Of a stretch of 35,278 nucleotides of DNA, positions 32,417 to 35,278 are shown piece after piece. Made by a program: the position numbers and the translations under genes. The stretch lies in NCBI GenBank assembly GCA_946402065.1, contig CAMIVR010000047.1, positions 1-35,278 of the forward strand. Reading direction: 5' to 3'. The stretch is from an uncultured Brevibacillus sp. Its GTDB lineage: Bacteria; Bacillota; Bacilli; Brevibacillales; Brevibacillaceae. A model generated the notes under the pieces. That model made no database searches, had not been told where the DNA came from, and saw nothing but the letters and a program-made list of their open reading frames with translations. Every line of letters begins with the position of its first letter. Position 1 is the first letter of the stretch.

Positions 32417-33352
32417 CTAAAGTGAAATCATGTCCAGAGAGGGCTTTTCTTTCAGGACAATCGCGATAAAATCGCGGATAAATCCTTCAAGGTATTCCGT
32501 TTCATGCGAGCACAGCACAATATTGTTGGTAAACCTGACTCCTGTAACGTCAACCTTGGCCAGCTCACCGCGTTTGATATATTGATAGGCTACCAGCGAA
32601 GAAACGAAGCTTACCCCGTAGCCGGCGACGACAGCCTGGATCGTTTCGTTCAATCCGTCAAATTGCAGTTCAATATTCGGCGGCTCAACGTTTTTCTCCC
32701 GGCACAGTTCAAACAGCCTCTTGCGCGTTGTACTCCCTACCTCCCGCATAATAAATGGTTCTTTCATCACTTCCTCAATGGAAACTTGCCGATTGGCAAA
32801 TTTATGCGTCGGGGCAACGACAAACTTGAACTCGTCTTTGCAGAGCTCCATGCACATAAGCGATTGGGAGTTCTCCACAGGGACATCGCTATTTCCGTAG
32901 ATGGCAATATCAGCCTCATGGTTTTTCAGGCTTTCGAGCGCATTTTGTGAATTGACGGTCGATATCTGCACTTCTACTTCCGGATATTTTTGCTTGAAAA
33001 GGGAAGCCCACTTGGGGATCAGTATGCTCGTTGCCAGATAATTGCCAAAGATGCGCAGTTTGCCTTTGGGGTGCTGGTGGTAATCGTCGATCATCCTGCG
33101 GATTTGCTCTTCCAACAAAAACAGTTTTTCCGTAGGTTTCATCAGCTTCTGGCCAAAAGCAGTGAGCACCATTTTTCTTCCTTTCTTTTCAAATAAGATC
33201 ACGTTGTACTGTCGTTCAAAGTTTCGGATTTGGGCGGAAATAGCAGGCTGGCTAATGTTTAGTTTACGAGAGGCATTGGTCACGCTTCCGGTAAGGGCTA
33301 CATAGTAGAACAGCATCAATGCGTGCAAATTAATCGTCACGTGCATCACCAT
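32417..33352 (-). CDS. LysR-family transcriptional regulator
   Basis: The 311-residue regulator has an N-terminal helix-turn-helix ('VALTGSVTNASRKLNISQPA' and 'ISAQIRNFERQYNVILFEKK') and a C-terminal effector-binding domain of the periplasmic-binding-protein type. Within that domain, 'GKLRIFGNYLATSILIPKWA' opens the domain and 'VVAGYGVSFVSSLVAYQYI' is the conserved hinge region. The effector is not known. ATG 33352 is used; 'MHVTINLHALM' or a GTG slightly downstream could also be the start, and no ribosome binding site decides. It is divergent from the histidine phosphatase gene, with a long palindrome in the gap that is the likely binding site. The usual LysR role would be to control that divergent gene and itself. 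Confidence 0.9.
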   Translation of the reverse strand: MVMHVTINLHALMLFYYVALTGSVTNASRKLNISQPAISAQIRNFERQYNVILFEKKGRKMVLTAFGQKLMKPTEKLFLLEEQIRRMIDDYHQHPKGKLRIFGNYLATSILIPKWASLFKQKYPEVEVQISTVNSQNALESLKNHEADIAIYGNSDVPVENSQSLMCMELCKDEFKFVVAPTHKFANRQVSIEEVMKEPFIMREVGSTTRKRLFELCREKNVEPPNIELQFDGLNETIQAVVAGYGVSFVSSLVAYQYIKRGELAKVDVTGVRFTNNIVLCSHETEYLEGFIRDFIAIVLKEKPSLDMISL

Positions 33353-33370
33353 CTATACATTTTAGTAATA

Positions 33371-33407
33371 CATAGTATAAAACCTATATTTTTATTTTAT
33401 ACGTATG
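33371..33407. promoter_or_regulatory. Palindrome in the LysR/phosphatase intergenic region
   Basis: GTATAAAA (33375-33382) and TTTTATAC (33395-33402) form a perfect 8-bp inverted repeat. CATA and TATG outside them extend it to 12 bp with one extra G. The 12-base centre is AT-rich. Lying between divergent genes, one of them a LysR regulator, it is a likely operator; AT-rich dyads are usual for this family. Confidence 0.5.
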
Positions 33408-33446
33408 CTCGATATACTGCAATTAATCGAGAAGGAGGAAGACATA

Positions 33447-34091
33447 ATGGCCAAAACAGAACTATACCTCGTGAGACATGGGCAAACGGAGTGGAATTTG
33501 CAAAAGAGATTGCAGGGACACCAGGATTCACCGCTAACAGCGGAAGGGAGACGGCAGGCAGCCTGTTTGAGAGAACGGTTGAGAGGTGTTCCGTTGGATG
33601 CGATCTATTCCAGTTCGAGCCCGCGAGCCGTTCATACAGCGGAAATTATAGCCGAAGGAAGGCAACAAACGATATTAACGCTCGACGACTTGAAGGAAAT
33701 CCATCTGGGAGTGTGGGAGGGACAGCGCATGGAACAAATCCGGAACGATTATGCCCAAGAATACAAGGCATTTTTTGATCAGCCTCATCTGTATGAGCCT
33801 GCAGGGAGAGGCGAGACTTTTTTAGCATTATTCGACCGGGCAGTGCCGTCCATTGAACGGCTGCTGTCCATGCATAAAGGTGGGAGTATCCTGCTCGTGA
33901 CGCACCGGTTTACGCTGAAAACGATCATGAACTACTATTTTGGAAATTCGTTAGGGGAGTTGGGGAGCATGCCGGATATTCCGTCCGCCAGCTTAAGCAA
34001 GGTCGTAGTTGAGAACAATATGACCTCTATTGAACTTCTTGGGGATACTTCTCATTATGAGGCCAAGGCCGCAGTGAATGATTCTAACTAG
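33447..34091 (+). CDS. Histidine phosphatase family protein
   Basis: A 214-residue phosphoglycerate-mutase-like phosphatase. The catalytic 'LVRHGQTEWN' holds His11, the residue that is phosphorylated. 'YSSSSPRAVHTAEII' carries the conserved Arg, 'LKEIHLGVWEG' the acid Glu, and 'LLVTHRFTLKTIM' the second His, where the usual 'HG' reads 'HR'. Such proteins remove phosphate from varied small molecules and are often wrongly named phosphoglycerate mutase; the substrate here is unknown. ATG 33447 follows AAGGAGGAAG at 33432-33441, which rules out the longer upstream start. It is divergent from the LysR gene and 160 bases ahead of the GlcG-like gene. Confidence 0.9.
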   Translation: MAKTELYLVRHGQTEWNLQKRLQGHQDSPLTAEGRRQAACLRERLRGVPLDAIYSSSSPRAVHTAEIIAEGRQQTILTLDDLKEIHLGVWEGQRMEQIRNDYAQEYKAFFDQPHLYEPAGRGETFLALFDRAVPSIERLLSMHKGGSILLVTHRFTLKTIMNYYFGNSLGELGSMPDIPSASLSKVVVENNMTSIELLGDTSHYEAKAAVNDSN

Positions 34092-34251
34092 ACTGGAGCC
34101 AATACGATAAACGTTACTGAATCGTCGTACTGGAAGCGAAAGAGCATATCATCGAAAAAACGAAATTTGTTCAGAGTTACTGTTCGTTTCACAATCACGG
34201 TTTCTGCCCATTCATCATATCCTGTAGCAGTCTAGGGAGAGGAGGGAGAGA

Positions 34252-34725
34252 TTGGTTAAGCTGAGTTTGGAAACAGCCAAACAACTACTGGCAGTCGCCG
34301 AACAAAAATCCCGACAGATGGGGCTTTCCAGCAACATCGCGATTGTTGATGATGGGGCAAACCTGATTGCTTTTCTGCGCATGGATAACGCTCGGATTGC
34401 CGGCATTGAAATTTCCAAGAACAAGGCTTGGACGAGCGTAAGCATGCAAATGCCGACGGTGAATTTAGCACGAGCAGCGCTTCCCGGCGGACCTTCGTTT
34501 GGAATAAATACGACCAATTACGGCAAGATCGTCATCCTGGGAGGGGGGATTCCGCTCGTACGTGAAGGACATATTGTTGGCGGTATTGGTGTAAGCGGAG
34601 GAAGCAGCGCGCAGGACATCGAAATTGCCAGTGCGGCCGTTCAAGCTCTCGAGATGATGACCGGATATTCTGGGGCTCATGCGAACGGCCACGCCCGGAC
34701 CGGTTCCAGTTCGTATTACAGGTAA
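34252..34725 (+). CDS. GlcG/HbpS-like (DUF336) protein
   Basis: A 157-residue protein of the GlcG/HbpS/PduO C-terminal-domain family. The hallmarks are 'NIAIVDDGANLIAFLRMDNA', 'AGIEISKNKAWTSVSMQMPT', 'ILGGGIPLVREGHIVGGIGV' and 'SGGSSAQD'. Some relatives bind haem or cobalamin, others lie in glycolate or diol operons; the function here is unknown. The start is TTG 34252, six bases after GGAGG. A weak inverted repeat AAACGAA/TTCGTTT (34158-34164 and 34183-34189) lies upstream. It may be transcribed with the phosphatase or on its own. Confidence 0.85.
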   Translation: MVKLSLETAKQLLAVAEQKSRQMGLSSNIAIVDDGANLIAFLRMDNARIAGIEISKNKAWTSVSMQMPTVNLARAALPGGPSFGINTTNYGKIVILGGGIPLVREGHIVGGIGVSGGSSAQDIEIASAAVQALEMMTGYSGAHANGHARTGSSSYYR

Positions 34726-34787
34726 TCTCAGCCTGCCGCATCTGCGGCCGGCTGACACTTTCGAGTAGTAATGGTGTGCCGGTGTCG

Positions 34788-34946
34788 GGACGCAAAGAAT
34801 CTGGACAAGTTGAATTGTGGGGAAAGAACAATGGATTTTCCGGGATTAAACTGTTATCCCACCCAAGTCGAATACGTGCCCACAGCTTTTACGAACGACG
34901 TGGCTATGTGTTTACAAAGGACCAAAAAAATTCCAACGTGAGTTAG
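34788..34946 (+). pseudogene. C-terminal remnant of a GNAT acetyltransferase
   Basis: One frame reads 'VELWGKNNGFSGIKLLS' and then 'RIRAHSFYERRGYVFTKDQK', ending at TAG 34944-34946. This is the classic last part of a GNAT enzyme ('...R..AH.FYE..GY...K.Q'). The N-terminal half and the acetyl-CoA loop are missing. Its end runs straight into the transposase fragment, so its original last residues have been replaced. It cannot be active. Confidence 0.65.
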
Positions 34947-35278
34947 GGCTGTCATCAATTAGCGCTGCACAGCTTAGTCGGAAAAACAATCGAGTTGATC
35001 CTTCCCTTCTTGAAGAAATATTTGTCGATCTGGTCGGACAAATTCAAAGGCTTTCGGGCAACACGTACTTCCTTCGAAAGGACATCAAAATCATTGATTC
35101 TACGACGATTGGACTTTGTTTGCGGAAGTATAAATGGGCAGCCTTCCGTAAAACCAAGGCTGGCATCAAGATTCACCTGCGCCTTGTCTTTGCTGATCAG
35201 GACGATGTGTATCCCGAAAAAATAACCATCATGGATGCCAAGTCAAACGACCGTACACAAATGGAATCGTTGATTGAT
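34928..35278 (+). mobile_element. IS4-family transposase, 5'-truncated and running off the window
   Basis: The frame from 34928 to the window end codes for 117 residues of an IS4-family transposase: 'KFQRELGLSSISAAQLSRKN' at the left, then 'DIKIIDSTTIGLCL' with the first catalytic Asp of the DDE triad, 'WAAFRKTKAGIKIHLRLVF' and 'DAKSNDRTQMESLID'. About 70 N-terminal residues expected before 'FQRELGL' are absent, and no terminal inverted repeat is seen. The left edge abuts a GNAT gene fragment. The right part lies outside the window, so I cannot say whether the rest is intact. Without its start it is probably not expressed. Confidence 0.8.

Overview
The window looks like the chromosome of a Gram-positive, spore-former-type Firmicute. 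Brevibacillus or a close relative is my best guess. The reasons are strong AGGAGG ribosome binding sites, frequent GTG/TTG starts, moderately high GC, an odhA-odhB pair without a linked E3 gene, a class Ib nrdI-nrdE-nrdF operon, a HelD-type helicase and a Vga-type ABC-F protein. The genus is inference. No rRNA or tRNA gene, CRISPR array or prophage was seen.

Layout. (1) 1-2504: a PadR regulator overlaps a SEDS (FtsW/RodA-like) membrane protein fused to a cytosolic prefix domain. A rhodanese and a broken GNAT acetyltransferase follow on the minus strand. (2) 2579-5902: a Vga-like ABC-F ribosome-protection gene sits behind a leader that seems to hold a three-codon ORF, a long attenuator hairpin and a stem that hides the ribosome binding site; fumC follows. 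(3) 5959-11719: a DMT/EamA exporter (minus), then odhA-odhB with a good promoter, a Fur-like box just after the predicted transcription start and a clear terminator. (4) 11765-15850: nrdI-nrdE-nrdF behind tandem NrdR-like boxes, a cobalamin riboswitch and an intrinsic terminator. (5) 15870-22086: a possible 43-residue ORF, an Eis-like acetyltransferase, a DinB-fold protein, then a signalling cluster: MHYT membrane hybrid kinase with two receiver domains, single-domain response regulator and REC-HD-GYP c-di-GMP phosphodiesterase.

(6) 22213-26798: a frameshifted livF remnant, a 38-nt inverted repeat, then on the minus strand an OmpR-type regulator and HAMP kinase followed by a membrane-anchored PDZ/S41 protease with its own putative OmpR-type site, and a truncated TIM-barrel sugar isomerase/epimerase-like fragment. 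(7) 27103-29304: two genes I do not recognise, the second with a predicted beta-helix. (8) 29371-34725: HelD-like helicase, a YtkA-like lipoprotein, a LysR regulator divergent from a histidine phosphatase, and a GlcG/HbpS-like protein. (9) 34788-35278: the end of a second GNAT gene joined directly to a 5'-truncated IS4-family transposase that runs off the window.

FumC and OdhAB are neighbouring TCA-cycle steps. The nrd operon is probably repressed by NrdR and switched off by adenosylcobalamin, which implies a B12-dependent reductase elsewhere. The most interesting parts are regulatory: the ABC-F leader, the double control of nrdIEF, the Fur-like site at odhAB and the paired direct repeat before the S41 protease. 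The unknown pair at 27103-29304 is the best candidate for a new protein system, but the sequence does not reveal its job.
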